Source of the DNA: Paraburkholderia unamae
GTDB taxonomy: Bacteria; Pseudomonadota; Gammaproteobacteria; Burkholderiales; Burkholderiaceae
Length of the DNA: 64,000 bases
Direction: 5' to 3'
Assembly (NCBI RefSeq): GCF_003268775.1
Contig: NZ_QLSU01000045.1
Location: forward strand, 1-64,000
The first letter of the stretch is position 1, and each line of letters opens with the position of its first letter. A model generated the notes under the pieces. The model searched no databases. It saw nothing but the letters and a program-made list of their open reading frames with translations, and had not been told where the DNA came from. Below, piece by piece: positions 51,914 through 60,913 of the stretch. The translations under genes and the position numbers were made by a program.

Positions 51914-52456
51914 TCAGTCTTGCGGCGAGGTTCCTGCGCCTTCGCCCAGCGTACGCTGCATGAGCGTCGTGTCGCGCCATGCGCCGTGCTTGAAGCCAAC
52001 GGCGCGCAAGGTGCCGACGAGCTCGAAGCCGAGGCGTTCGTGCAGCTTGAGCGAGCCGCCTTTCGGGTCGGCCACCACGGCGATCATCTGCCGCCAGGGG
52101 CCCGCCTCGCAGCGCGCGATCAGCGCGTCGAGCAGCGTGTGCCCGAGGCCCCGGCCGCGAAAGGTCTCGTCGATATAGATCGAGTCTTCAACGGCGTAAC
52201 GGTAGGCCGGGCGCGGGCGGTAGGGCGTGGCATAGCAATAGCCCGCGACGCGGGAGTCGATCTCGGCGACGAGCCAGGGCAAGCCGTGCTCGCGCACGGC
52301 GGCATGGCGGCGCAGCAGCTCGTCGAGCGAGGGCGGCGTTTCCTCGAACGACGCCGAGCCATGCAGCACGTGGTGCGCGTAGATCGCGGCGATGGCGGGA
52401 AAGTCGGCGGGGGTGGCGTCGCGCACGAGCGCCGGTGCGGCGGGTTGTGAGGTCAT
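51914..52456 (-). CDS. GNAT-family N-acetyltransferase, phosphinothricin-type
   Basis: 180 residues. Acetyl-CoA-binding motif A (IYIDETFRGRGLGHTLLDALI) and GSLKLHERLGFELVGTLRAVGFKHGAWRDTTLMQRTLG (quoted in part) match the bar/pat or YncA-like acyltransferases that acetylate small amino compounds such as methionine sulfoximine, glufosinate or toxic amino acids. ATG 52456 starts MTSQPAAPALV; the upstream extension is not used. It is a stand-alone gene between the LysR and the EamA gene. Confidence 0.85.
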   Translation of the reverse strand: MTSQPAAPALVRDATPADFPAIAAIYAHHVLHGSASFEETPPSLDELLRRHAAVREHGLPWLVAEIDSRVAGYCYATPYRPRPAYRYAVEDSIYIDETFRGRGLGHTLLDALIARCEAGPWRQMIAVVADPKGGSLKLHERLGFELVGTLRAVGFKHGAWRDTTLMQRTLGEGAGTSPQD

Positions 52457-52565
52457 CGTTTTGAGCGAGGCGCGAAGGCGCTCGGGAAGGCGGTGTGCAT
52501 CCTTCACTATGCCTTGCGTGAGCGCGCTTTTGAAGCGCGCCAAAATTGCCTCGCTTGTACTCCGC

Positions 52566-53489
52566 TCAAACGCGCTGCGCGCGCGACCGGTTCGCGGCGG
52601 CCGAGGCCCCCGCTGAGCGCCCGAAGCGCCGCGCCCCGGCCACGCACGCGATCACCACGGCCGTGACCGCGATCATCGCGGGCGGCACGGACTCGTGCAG
52701 CAGCAGCGCGGCGAGCACGAAGCCGAAGAACGGTTGCAGCAGTTGCAGTTGCCCGACGCCCGCAATGCCGCCGAGCGCGAGCCCGCGATACCAGAACACG
52801 AAGCCGATCAGCATGCTGAACAGCGACACATAGGCGAGCCCCCACCACGAAGCCGCGCCCACGGCGGCGAACGAGGCGGGCCGCAGCCACCACGCAAGCG
52901 GCGCCATGACTGGCAGCGAGATCACGAGCGCCCAGCAGATCACCTGCCAGCCCCCCAGGCGCCGCGAGAGCCGCGCGCCCTCCGCATAGCCGAGCCCGCA
53001 GACGACGATCGAGGCGAGCATCAGCGCGTCGCCCAGCGGCGAGGCGTCCAGGCCGTGGCGCAGCGCGAACGCGACCACGGCCGCGCTGCCCGCCGCGGAA
53101 AAGATCCAGAACGCGGGCTGCGGATGCTCGCCGCCGCGCAGCACGCCGAAGATGGCGGTGGCGAGCGGCAGGAGGCCGACGAACACGATGGCGTGCGCGG
53201 AGCTCACGTGCTGTAGCGCGAGCGCGGTAAGGAGCGGGAAGCCCACCACCACGCCCAGCGCCACGATGACGAGCGGCCCGACTTCGCTGCGCGCGGGCCG
53301 CGCGGCGCGCAACCCGAGCAGCAGCAGCGCCCCGAGCACGCCCGCAATGGTCGCGCGCGCGCCGGTGAGGAACACGGGGGCGAGGCCGAGCACGGCGAGG
53401 CGCGTGGCGGGCAGCGAGCCGCTGAAGATGAGCACGCCGGCGAGGCCGCAGAGCCAGCCGTCAGTGGTGGGGTCGAGCGTCTTGCGCAT
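52566..53489 (-). CDS. EamA/DMT-family transporter
   Basis: 307 residues, ten expected spans in two repeats; the first begins LCGLAGVLIFSGSLPATRLAV and the second near LGDALMLASIVVCGLGYAEG. It is divergent from the MocR regulator at 53621 with 131 bases between. MocR proteins often control such neighbours. Start 53489 is tentative: an ATG at 53525 would add 12 residues, and neither has a clear ribosome site. Substrate unknown. Confidence 0.8.
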   Translation of the reverse strand: MRKTLDPTTDGWLCGLAGVLIFSGSLPATRLAVLGLAPVFLTGARATIAGVLGALLLLGLRAARPARSEVGPLVIVALGVVVGFPLLTALALQHVSSAHAIVFVGLLPLATAIFGVLRGGEHPQPAFWIFSAAGSAAVVAFALRHGLDASPLGDALMLASIVVCGLGYAEGARLSRRLGGWQVICWALVISLPVMAPLAWWLRPASFAAVGAASWWGLAYVSLFSMLIGFVFWYRGLALGGIAGVGQLQLLQPFFGFVLAALLLHESVPPAMIAVTAVVIACVAGARRFGRSAGASAAANRSRAQRV

Positions 53490-53589
53490 GGGGGTTCGGG
53501 GCGAGGAAAGGAGGCAGTGAAACATCGGACGGAAATCCGATGATGCGCGCCGCGCCCGCCGACGGTAAGCTACGGATCAGTACAATTCG

Positions 53590-53605
53590 TTCAAACTGTA
53601 TTGAA
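53590..53605. promoter_or_regulatory. Candidate MocR operator
   Basis: TTCAA-N6-TTGAA, a perfect 5-bp inverted repeat, stands between the divergent EamA and MocR genes, 16 bases before the regulator's ATG. Related direct elements (GTACAATT and CAGTACAG) flank it. The position fits autoregulation and control of the exporter. Confidence 0.5.
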
Positions 53606-53620
53606 CACGGAGCAGTACAG

Positions 53621-55039
53621 ATGAAAGACCGAGTGAGGACGCAAGCCCCGCCCATGACGCGCGTGGAGCAGGTGATGCAGGCGCTGCGCGAGCGCATTGC
53701 CGCGCGGGCGCTGGCGGCCGGGGCGCGCGTGCCGTCCATCCGCACGATGAGCGAGCAGTTGGGCGTATCGAAGTCGACGGTGGTGGAGGCGTACGAGCGC
53801 CTCGTCGCCGAGGGCGTGCTCGTCGCGCGGCGCGGGGCCGGTTTTTTTGTGGCGGGGCACGCGCCGCCGCTCGCGCTCGCGGCGCTCGGGCCGCAACTGG
53901 ATCGCGAGATCGACCCGCTCTGGCTCACGCGCCAGTCGCTCCAGACCGAGGCCGGCGCGCTGCGGCCCGGCTGTGGCTGGCTGCCTGCTGCGTGGCTGCC
54001 GCAGGACGCCGTGCGGCGCGCGCTGCGCGCCATCGCACGCGACCCGCGCGCGCAACTCACGGACTACGCCTCGCCGCTCGGCCTGCCCGCGCTGCGCCAG
54101 CAACTGGCGTGGCGGCTTGGCCAGCACGGCGTGGAGGCCGCGCCCGAGCAGATCGTGCTCACCGACGGCGGCACCCAGGCGCTCGACCTGCTGTGCCGCT
54201 TTCTGCTGGAGCCGGGCGACACCGTGCTGGTGGACGACCCGTGCTACTTCAACTTCCAGGCGCTGCTGCGCGCGCACCGCGTGCGCGTGGTCAGTGTGCC
54301 GTACACGCCCACGGGCCCGGATCTCGCCGCGTTCGAGCGCACGCTTGCCGAGGCGCGGCCGCGCCTGTACGTCACGAACTCGGCGATTCACAACCCCACC
54401 GGCGCGACGCTTGCGCCCGCCGTCGCGCACCGTGTGCTCAAGCTCGCCGAGGCGCACGACCTGCTGATCGTCGAGGACGACATCTTCGCTGACTTCGAGG
54501 TCGAGCCCGCGCCCCGGCTCGCGGCCTTCGACGGCCTCGCGCGCGTGGTCACCATCGGCAGTTTTTCGAAGACGATGTCGGCGGCGGCGCGCTGCGGTTT
54601 CATCGCGGCGCGCGCGGACTGGATCGAACCGCTCGTCGATCTCAAGCTCGCGGTGTCGTTCGGCAATGGGGAGATGGTGGCCGAACTCGTGCACCGCCTG
54701 CTCGTGGACGGCACGTACCGGCGGCACCTGGACGGCCTGCGCGCGAAGCTCGCCGATGCGATGGGCGACACGCAGCGGCGGCTTGCGGCGTTGGGCCTCA
54801 CGGCGTGGACGCGGCCGCAAGCGGGCCTGTTCGTTTGGGCGCGATTGCCGGAGGGCCTCGACGCCGCCCAGGTCGCGCGCGAGGCGCTGGTGGAGGGCGT
54901 GGTGCTCGCGCCCGGCAACGTGTTCAGCGTGGCGCGCAGCGCGGGCGCGTTCATGCGTTTCAATGTTTCGCAGTGCAATCGACCGAAGGTCTACGAAACG
55001 TTGCAGCGTGCGATGGAGCGCGTGGCGCAGCCCGCGTGA
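53621..55039 (+). CDS. MocR-type regulator (GntR helix with aminotransferase-like domain)
   Basis: 472 residues. An N-terminal GntR winged helix (MQALRERIAARALAAGARVPS, QLGVSKSTVVEAYERL) is joined by a linker to a fold-type-I PLP domain. The PLP-lysine region is GSFSKTMSAAARCGFI, with TDGGTQALDLLCRFLLEPGD and the ENPTGATL-type NPTG motif at SAIHNPTGATL. Such proteins sense PLP or amino-compound signals. ATG 53621 has GGAG 8 bases upstream. It is divergent from the EamA exporter and convergent with the KgtP-like permease gene (gap 24). Confidence 0.9.
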   Translation: MKDRVRTQAPPMTRVEQVMQALRERIAARALAAGARVPSIRTMSEQLGVSKSTVVEAYERLVAEGVLVARRGAGFFVAGHAPPLALAALGPQLDREIDPLWLTRQSLQTEAGALRPGCGWLPAAWLPQDAVRRALRAIARDPRAQLTDYASPLGLPALRQQLAWRLGQHGVEAAPEQIVLTDGGTQALDLLCRFLLEPGDTVLVDDPCYFNFQALLRAHRVRVVSVPYTPTGPDLAAFERTLAEARPRLYVTNSAIHNPTGATLAPAVAHRVLKLAEAHDLLIVEDDIFADFEVEPAPRLAAFDGLARVVTIGSFSKTMSAAARCGFIAARADWIEPLVDLKLAVSFGNGEMVAELVHRLLVDGTYRRHLDGLRAKLADAMGDTQRRLAALGLTAWTRPQAGLFVWARLPEGLDAAQVAREALVEGVVLAPGNVFSVARSAGAFMRFNVSQCNRPKVYETLQRAMERVAQPA

Positions 55040-55063
55040 AAGACGGACTGCGCCACGTGACGA

Positions 55064-56368
55064 TCACGGCTCGTGGCGCAGATACCCTTCCTTGCCCGGA
55101 TCGCGCATGCGGTACGACACGACCAGCGCGACCGCGCAGATCGCCGTGACGTACCAGTAGAACGTGCTTTCGGTGCCGACCGACTTGAACCACAGCGCGA
55201 CATATTCGGCCGAGCCGCCGAAAATCGCGTTCGCCACCGCATACGAGAGGCCCACGCCCATGGCGCGCACTTCGGGCGGGAACATCTCGGCCTTGATGAG
55301 GCCGCTGATCGACGTGTAGAAGCTGACGATGGCGAGCGCGACGATGATGAGCGCGAACGCGGCCACCGGGCTCGACACGTCCTTGAGCGCGTGCATGATC
55401 GGCACCGTGCCGAGCACCGACAGCGAGCCGAACAGGATCATCGACGTGCGGCGGCCGATCTTGTCGGAGAGCGCGCCGAATACCGGCTGCATCAGCATGT
55501 AGACGAACAGCGCGCAGGTCATCACGCTGCTGGCGGTTTTCGCATGCATGCCCGCCGTGTTCACCAGGTACTTCTGCATGTAAGTCGTGAACGTGTAGAA
55601 GATCAGCGAGCCGCCCGCCGTGAAACCCACCACGGTAAAGAACGCGCCCTTGTGCTGCCACACGCCGCGTATCGTGCCCGCGTCGCGCTTGTGGCGCGAT
55701 TCGCTCGTCGAGGTTTCATCGAGCGACTTGCGCAGATACAGCGAGACCAGCGCCGCGCACGCGCCGACCACGAACGGAATGCGCCAGCCCCACGCCTTGA
55801 GCTCCTCCGTGGAGAGCGCCTGTTGCAGGATCACGAGCACGAGCAGCGCGCAAAGCTGGCCGCCGATCAGCGTCACGTACTGGAACGACGCAAAAAAGCC
55901 GCGCCGGCCCTTGAGCGCCACCTCGCTCATATAGGTCGCGCTCGTGCCGTACTCGCCGCCCACCGAAAGGCCCTGGAACAGGCGCGCGATCAAGAGGAGC
56001 AGCGGCGCGAACGCGCCGATCTGCGCGTAGGTGGGCAGCGCCGCGATCACGAGCGAGCCGCCGCACATCATCAGCACGGAGATCATCATCGCGTTGCGGC
56101 GCCCGTGGCGGTCGGCGATACGGCCGAACAGCCAGCCGCCGATCGGGCGCATGAGAAAGCCCGCGGCGAACACGCCGGCGGTATTGAGCAATTGCGTCGT
56201 GGTGTTGCCGCTCGGGAAGAATGCGGGCGCGAAATACAGTGCGCAGAACGAATAAACGTAAAAGTCGAACCACTCGACGAGATTGCCTGACGAGGCGCCG
56301 ACGATGGCGAGCACGCGCCGCCTCGTGTCTTGCGCGGACAGCGCGGCCTGGTCGTTCTGGACGTCCAT
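55064..56368 (-). CDS. MFS transporter of the KgtP (alpha-ketoglutarate) type
   Basis: 434 residues, 12 expected spans. Family motifs are NLVEWFDFYVYSFCALYFAPAFF near residue 28, GGWLFGRIADRHGRRNAMM near 78 and RLFQGLSVGGEYGTSATYMSEVALKGRRGFF near 130 (quoted in part), as in KgtP and ShiA metabolite:H+ symporters. The probable substrate is a dicarboxylate, but the exact one is unclear. AGGAAGAG precedes ATG 56368. Its 3' end is convergent with the MocR gene. Confidence 0.87.
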   Translation of the reverse strand: MDVQNDQAALSAQDTRRRVLAIVGASSGNLVEWFDFYVYSFCALYFAPAFFPSGNTTTQLLNTAGVFAAGFLMRPIGGWLFGRIADRHGRRNAMMISVLMMCGGSLVIAALPTYAQIGAFAPLLLLIARLFQGLSVGGEYGTSATYMSEVALKGRRGFFASFQYVTLIGGQLCALLVLVILQQALSTEELKAWGWRIPFVVGACAALVSLYLRKSLDETSTSESRHKRDAGTIRGVWQHKGAFFTVVGFTAGGSLIFYTFTTYMQKYLVNTAGMHAKTASSVMTCALFVYMLMQPVFGALSDKIGRRTSMILFGSLSVLGTVPIMHALKDVSSPVAAFALIIVALAIVSFYTSISGLIKAEMFPPEVRAMGVGLSYAVANAIFGGSAEYVALWFKSVGTESTFYWYVTAICAVALVVSYRMRDPGKEGYLRHEP

Positions 56369-56588
56369 GGGAGGGTCTCTTCCTGTGTCTGTTTTTTGGG
56401 GCGCGACGCACTTTTGGCCGCCGCTCGGCTTGAAACGCGCGCCGCCGGTCCCGGCGCGCGATGCCCGCGATTTTATCTAACTGTAATTGCGTGTGGAGAA
56501 AATGTAAGAAAAGACCCTGGTGCGCGCGCAAAGTCGTGGTGCGCGGCGGATGTCGCGGCGGGGGCGGCTGCGACCGCACCCGCCGCGC

Positions 56589-58136
56589 TCAATGCTGTTG
56601 CTTGCGCAGCGGCACGTCGCGCAGCAGCCATGAGAGCGCGAACGAGAGCACCACCACGCACGCCGCCGAGAGATAAACCGTGTGCAGCGCGCCCGCGAAG
56701 GCATCGAGATACTGCGCATGCAGCGTGGGCGGCAAATGGTGGATCACGTCGGGCGTGAGCGGCTGGGGCAGTTCGACATCGCCCGTGAGCACTTTTTCGA
56801 GCCGTGCGTGCAGCCCGTGCGAGAACACCGCGCCGAACGCGGCCACGCCCACCGAGCCGCCGATCGAACGGAACAGCGTCGCGCCCGAGGTGGCCACGCC
56901 CATGTGGCGGAATTCCACGGCGTTCTGCACGGCTAGGATCAGCACCTGCATCACCATGCCGAGCCCGCAGCCGAGCACGCCCATGTACAGGTACATGCGG
57001 TGAATGGGCGTATCGATCTGCAAGCGGGCGAGCATCATCATCGCCACGGCCACGAGCGCCGTGCCCGCGATGGGGAACATGCGGTACTTGCCGATCTTGC
57101 TGATGATGCGCCCGGTGATGACCGACATCACCAACACCCCGCCCATCATCGGCAACATTTGCATGCCGGCCTGCGAAGGCGTGGAGCCCTTCACGACCTG
57201 TAGGTAAAGCGGCAGGAACGTGACCGAGCCGAACAGCGACACGCCCACGATGAAGCCGATCAGGCTCGACAACACGAAGGTGCGCTCGCGAAAGAGTTCG
57301 AGCGGCATGATGGGCTCGACGGCGTGCTTTTCCTCGTGGATGAAACCCGCCACGGCCACCACGCCGAGCAGGAGCGTGAGCCACAGCGTGGGCGAGGTCC
57401 ACGGCAGGAGCGAGCCGCCCTCGCTCGTGAAGAGGATCAGGCAGGTGAGGGCGGCGGCGAGCCAGCCCGCGCCCATATAGTCGATCACGTGCTTCACGTG
57501 CACGGCGCGCGGCTTGAACACAGCGCCGATCACGACGAGCGCCACCGCGCCGAGCGGAATGTTGATGTAGAAGATCCAGCGCCACGACAGGTGCTCGACG
57601 AGAAAGCCGCCGAGCAGCGGCCCGACCACGGTGGCGAGGCCGAACACGCCGCCGAACATGCCCTGGTACTTGCCGCGCTGCGCGGGCGGAATGACGTCGC
57701 CGATGGCGGCCATCGTCACGACCATGAGGCCGCCGCCGCCCACGCCCTGCAACGCGCGCAGCACGATGAGCTGCTCCATGTTCTGCGCGACGCCGCACAG
57801 CGCCGAACCGATCAGGAAGATCACGATGGCGGCCTGGAGCACGATCTTGCGGCCGAACAGGTCGCCGAACTTGCCGTACAGCGGCACCACGATGGTCGAG
57901 GTGAGCAGGTAGGCGGTGACGACCCAGGAGAGCCGGTCGAGCCCGCCCAGCTCGCCGACGATGGTGGGCAGCGCCGTGGAGACGATGGTCTGGTCGAGCG
58001 CGGCCAGCAACATGACGAGCAAAAGCGCCGGAAACAGCAGCCGGATCGGCGGATGGTTGCCCGCGCTCGCGGCGTCTGGGACCGGAGGTTGCGGCCCGGT
58101 GGCGGCGGGCGCGGGGTGTTGGGGGCTGGAATCCAT
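56589..58136 (-). CDS. EmrB/QacA-type (DHA2) drug-efflux MFS transporter
   Basis: 515 residues, 14 expected spans. Motif A is GKFGDLFGRK near residue 88, and LDQTIVSTALPTIVGELGG near 48 is the TM1 hallmark of this family. The N-terminal 35 residues are a Pro/Ala-rich cytoplasmic head. It is divergent from a TetR gene over a perfect palindrome (58154), a usual repressor-exporter pair. No EmrA-like adaptor is next to it, so it may act alone. Region 56369-56588 upstream of kgtP shows nothing more. Confidence 0.9.
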   Translation of the reverse strand: MDSSPQHPAPAATGPQPPVPDAASAGNHPPIRLLFPALLLVMLLAALDQTIVSTALPTIVGELGGLDRLSWVVTAYLLTSTIVVPLYGKFGDLFGRKIVLQAAIVIFLIGSALCGVAQNMEQLIVLRALQGVGGGGLMVVTMAAIGDVIPPAQRGKYQGMFGGVFGLATVVGPLLGGFLVEHLSWRWIFYINIPLGAVALVVIGAVFKPRAVHVKHVIDYMGAGWLAAALTCLILFTSEGGSLLPWTSPTLWLTLLLGVVAVAGFIHEEKHAVEPIMPLELFRERTFVLSSLIGFIVGVSLFGSVTFLPLYLQVVKGSTPSQAGMQMLPMMGGVLVMSVITGRIISKIGKYRMFPIAGTALVAVAMMMLARLQIDTPIHRMYLYMGVLGCGLGMVMQVLILAVQNAVEFRHMGVATSGATLFRSIGGSVGVAAFGAVFSHGLHARLEKVLTGDVELPQPLTPDVIHHLPPTLHAQYLDAFAGALHTVYLSAACVVVLSFALSWLLRDVPLRKQQH

Positions 58137-58153
58137 CGCGGGTATGTATCTTG

Positions 58154-58167
58154 AAATTAATTAATTT
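58154..58167. promoter_or_regulatory. Palindromic operator between EmrB-type exporter and TetR genes
   Basis: AAATTAATTAATTT is a perfect 14-bp palindrome in the 86-base divergent spacer, an AT-rich island in this GC-rich region. It lies 18 bases upstream of the exporter ATG and 55 upstream of the TetR ATG, where a TetR dimer would block both promoters. Confidence 0.65.
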
Positions 58168-58222
58168 GGCGATTAATATTAGGACAATTATTCCAGTTGG
58201 TCAAAGTTTACAGAGAGACGTT

Positions 58223-58936
58223 ATGAAAGCGGCCATGAAAGCGCCGGAAACGCCCGTCGGTCACGCAACCGCATCGTCCACGCCCGCACCCGCGCGCCGC
58301 CCCGGCCGGCCGAGCGGCGGGGTGGGCGGCGCGGAGCAGCGCGAGCGCCTGATCGATGCGGCGCTTGTTCTGTTCGCGCGCCAGGGCATGCTCGACACGT
58401 CGCTGGCCGCCATCGCGCGCGAAGCCGGCGTCACGCCCGCGATGGTCCACTACTACTTCAAGACGCGCGACCAGTTGATCGACGTGCTGATCGACGAGCG
58501 CTTCCTGCCACTGCGCGCGGCGCTGGGCGACCTTTTCGATCAGCATCGCGACGATCCCGTGGCCGCGCTCACCGCGCTCGTGCAGCGCTTCGTCACGGTG
58601 GGGCAGCGCCATCCCTGGTTTCCGCCGCTGTGGATGCGCGAGGTCATCAGCGAGGGCGGCGTGCTGCGGCAGCGCATGCACGAGCGCTACGGCAGCCAGA
58701 ACCAGGAAAAGGCGTGCGCGGCCATCGCGCGCTGGCAGCGCGAGGGGCGGCTGAACCCCGCGCTCGAACCCACGCTGCTGTTCCAGTCGCTCATGGGCCT
58801 CACGCTGCTGCCGCTCGCCACGGCCCGCATGTGGCGCGCGGATCCGGCCAAACATCACGTGGGCGCCGAGGAAATCGCGCGCCATGCGGTCACGCTCATC
58901 ACGCAGGGCGTGGGACCGCGGCCCGGCGCGGCCTGA
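58223..58936 (+). CDS. TetR-family transcriptional regulator
   Basis: 237 residues. After a Pro/Ala-rich head of about 37 residues the DNA-binding domain runs GAEQRERLIDAALVLFARQGMLDTSLAAIAREAGVTPAMVHYYFKTRDQLIDVL (quoted in part), with the recognition helix TPAMVHYYFK. The ligand domain fills the rest. ATG 58223 is chosen over an upstream frame start at 58151 because that lies in the operator DNA. It most likely represses the divergent EmrB-type exporter. Confidence 0.9.
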   Translation: MKAAMKAPETPVGHATASSTPAPARRPGRPSGGVGGAEQRERLIDAALVLFARQGMLDTSLAAIAREAGVTPAMVHYYFKTRDQLIDVLIDERFLPLRAALGDLFDQHRDDPVAALTALVQRFVTVGQRHPWFPPLWMREVISEGGVLRQRMHERYGSQNQEKACAAIARWQREGRLNPALEPTLLFQSLMGLTLLPLATARMWRADPAKHHVGAEEIARHAVTLITQGVGPRPGAA

Positions 58937-58955
58937 TCCCGATATCCCTTCGCCC

Positions 58956-60599
58956 GTGGCGATTTTCGACGGTGCGCGCGGCGCGCCGTGGTACGCTCCG
59001 TGGCCTTCGCGGCACGGCGCATGCGCCGTCCCGCGCAATTGTTCCCGGTCGAGGTCCGGTCTGCGTCCTTCTTCTTCCGCTTCTTCCACGGCTTCCCGCG
59101 CCGCGCCGGCCATTGTCTGGTTTCGCGACGATCTCCGGCTCGCCGATCAGCCCGCGCTCGCGCAGGCGGCGGCCAGCGGCTTGCCGCTGATCTGCGTCTG
59201 GATTCACGACCCGCGCGCCTGCGGCGAGCGCCCCGAGGGCGGCGCGGCGCGCTGGTGGCGCCACGAGTCACTGCGCGCGCTGGGCGCGGCGCTCGAGGCG
59301 CGCGGCGGCGGGCTGCTGCTCCTGCAAGGCGAAGAGGCGCCGACGCTCGACGCCCTGGTCACGGCAACGGGCGCCCAGGCGGTGTACTGGAATCGCCGCT
59401 ATGGCGCGGCGCAGCGCGCGTCCGACGGCGCGCTCAAAGCGACGCTGCGTGCACGCGGCGTGAGCGTGGAGAGCTTCAACGGCCAGCTTCTGAGCGAGCC
59501 GTGGACGGTGCTCAACCAGTCCGGCGAGCCGTTCCGGGTTTTCAGCGCCTACTGGCGCGCCTGCCTGCGCATGGGCGACCCGCCGCCGCCGCTGGGCGAA
59601 CCCGAGCAGATGATTTTTCAAACGCTGCCAGCAAGTCTTACCCGGCGCGCATCGACACTCGACGATCTCGGCCTTGCGCCGCGCGCGCCCGACTGGTCGG
59701 GCGGCCTGCGCGCCGCGTGGCCGGCGGGAGACGAGGCAGCGCTCGAACGCCTGCGCGCGTTCCTCGCCACGGATCTCGACGCCTACGCGGGCGAGCGCGA
59801 CGAACCCGGCGACGCCGCGACGAGCCGCCTTTCGCCGTATTTGAGCGTGGGTGCGATCTCGCCGCGCCAGGTGTGGGCCGCGCTCAAGGCAGCCCAGCAC
59901 GCGCACGGCCGTGGCTCGGCGCGGCGTGCGGCCAGCGCGGAGAAGTTCGCGAGCGAGCTGGGCTGGCGGGAGTTCTGCCACTACCAGCGCTTTCACTACG
60001 CCGATCTCGCCACGCGCAACCTGCGCCCCGCCTTCGACGCCATGCCGTGGCGCAACGACCCGGCGGGCCTGCGCGCCTGGCAGCGCGGGCTGACCGGCTA
60101 TCCGCTCGTCGACGCGGGCATGCGCGAACTCTGGCACACGGGCTGGATGCACAATCGCGTGCGCATGGTGGCGGCGTCGTTCCTCACGAAGCATCTGCTG
60201 ATCGACTGGCGCGCGGGCGAGTCGTGGTTCTGGGACACGCTCGTCGACGCCGATCCGGCCAGTAATCCGGCCAACTGGCAGTGGGTGGCGGGCTCGGGCG
60301 TGGATGCGGCGCCGTATTTCCGCATCTTCAATCCGGTGCTCCAGGGCCAGAAGTTCGACCCGCGCGGCGCCTATGTGCGGCAATGGGTGCCGGAGCTCGC
60401 GGGCTTGCCCGACGCGCTCGTGCACCAGCCGTGGAAGGCGAGCGCGCAGCAACTCGAAGCTGCGCGCGTGCGGCCCGGAGAAAATTATCCGCACCCGGTC
60501 ATCGAACATGAACTGGCGCGCGAACGCGCGCTCGAAGCCTATGCGCAAACCGGCAAGACGAAGGGGCGCGCCTTGGCAAAAGAGGGTGGCAAGGCATGA
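58956..60599 (+). CDS. phrB: Deoxyribodipyrimidine photolyase (class I CPD)
   Basis: About 547 residues from GTG 58956. It splits cyclobutane pyrimidine dimers using blue light. The antenna domain starts PAIVWFRDDLRLADQP. The FAD site shows in SPYLSVGAISPRQVWAALK, WREFCHYQ, and RMVAASFLTKHLLIDWRAGE, and the end has NPANWQWVAGSGVDAAPYFRIFNP, all typical (each quoted in part). No ATG lies in frame near the domain start; only GTG 58956 and ATG 58884 (inside tetR) precede it. A frame change in the CTT-rich stretch near 59070 from ATG 59021 would give a more usual N-terminus. The start is therefore uncertain. Confidence 0.85.
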   Translation: MAIFDGARGAPWYAPWPSRHGACAVPRNCSRSRSGLRPSSSASSTASRAAPAIVWFRDDLRLADQPALAQAAASGLPLICVWIHDPRACGERPEGGAARWWRHESLRALGAALEARGGGLLLLQGEEAPTLDALVTATGAQAVYWNRRYGAAQRASDGALKATLRARGVSVESFNGQLLSEPWTVLNQSGEPFRVFSAYWRACLRMGDPPPPLGEPEQMIFQTLPASLTRRASTLDDLGLAPRAPDWSGGLRAAWPAGDEAALERLRAFLATDLDAYAGERDEPGDAATSRLSPYLSVGAISPRQVWAALKAAQHAHGRGSARRAASAEKFASELGWREFCHYQRFHYADLATRNLRPAFDAMPWRNDPAGLRAWQRGLTGYPLVDAGMRELWHTGWMHNRVRMVAASFLTKHLLIDWRAGESWFWDTLVDADPASNPANWQWVAGSGVDAAPYFRIFNPVLQGQKFDPRGAYVRQWVPELAGLPDALVHQPWKASAQQLEAARVRPGENYPHPVIEHELARERALEAYAQTGKTKGRALAKEGGKA

Positions 60600-60913
60600 G
60601 CGCGGCTTTCATCGGCCTGCCTTGTGACGCGGCTACCGTGCGCGGCGCGACTGGCCGCGAGCGCCGCGCAAGGGAACCCGGCGGCATTAATATTGCTCTA
60701 TCAGGACCGACTGCGAAGTTGCCCGAAGTTGCAACATGGTGGCCACGTTGTTGCGGCGTCGCTGTCCACCCGCCGTCAGGCCGGGTTCGCAGCCGCCGGC
60801 GCGCAGTGGCCGGTCAGGACGCTGGAGCCCTTTATCAACACGGGCAGGTCCGGTCGCGGCACGGTTAGCCTCATGGTCGGCCTGACAGACAGAAAGGCAT
60901 TCAAGCAAACACA
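60600..60913. other. 314-base region between photolyase and receiver genes
   Basis: No gene is supported. A frame from ATG 60624 runs to a TGA that overlaps the receiver start as ATGA, but its product (about 97 residues, Arg/Ala/Gly-rich) shows no domain. A short direct repeat GAAGTTGC occurs twice near 60715. No hairpin or promoter stood out. Confidence 0.5.

Noticed and set aside
60596..60868. 90-residue frame downstream of photolyase
   Set aside because: Low-complexity Arg/Ala product, no ribosome site or domain.
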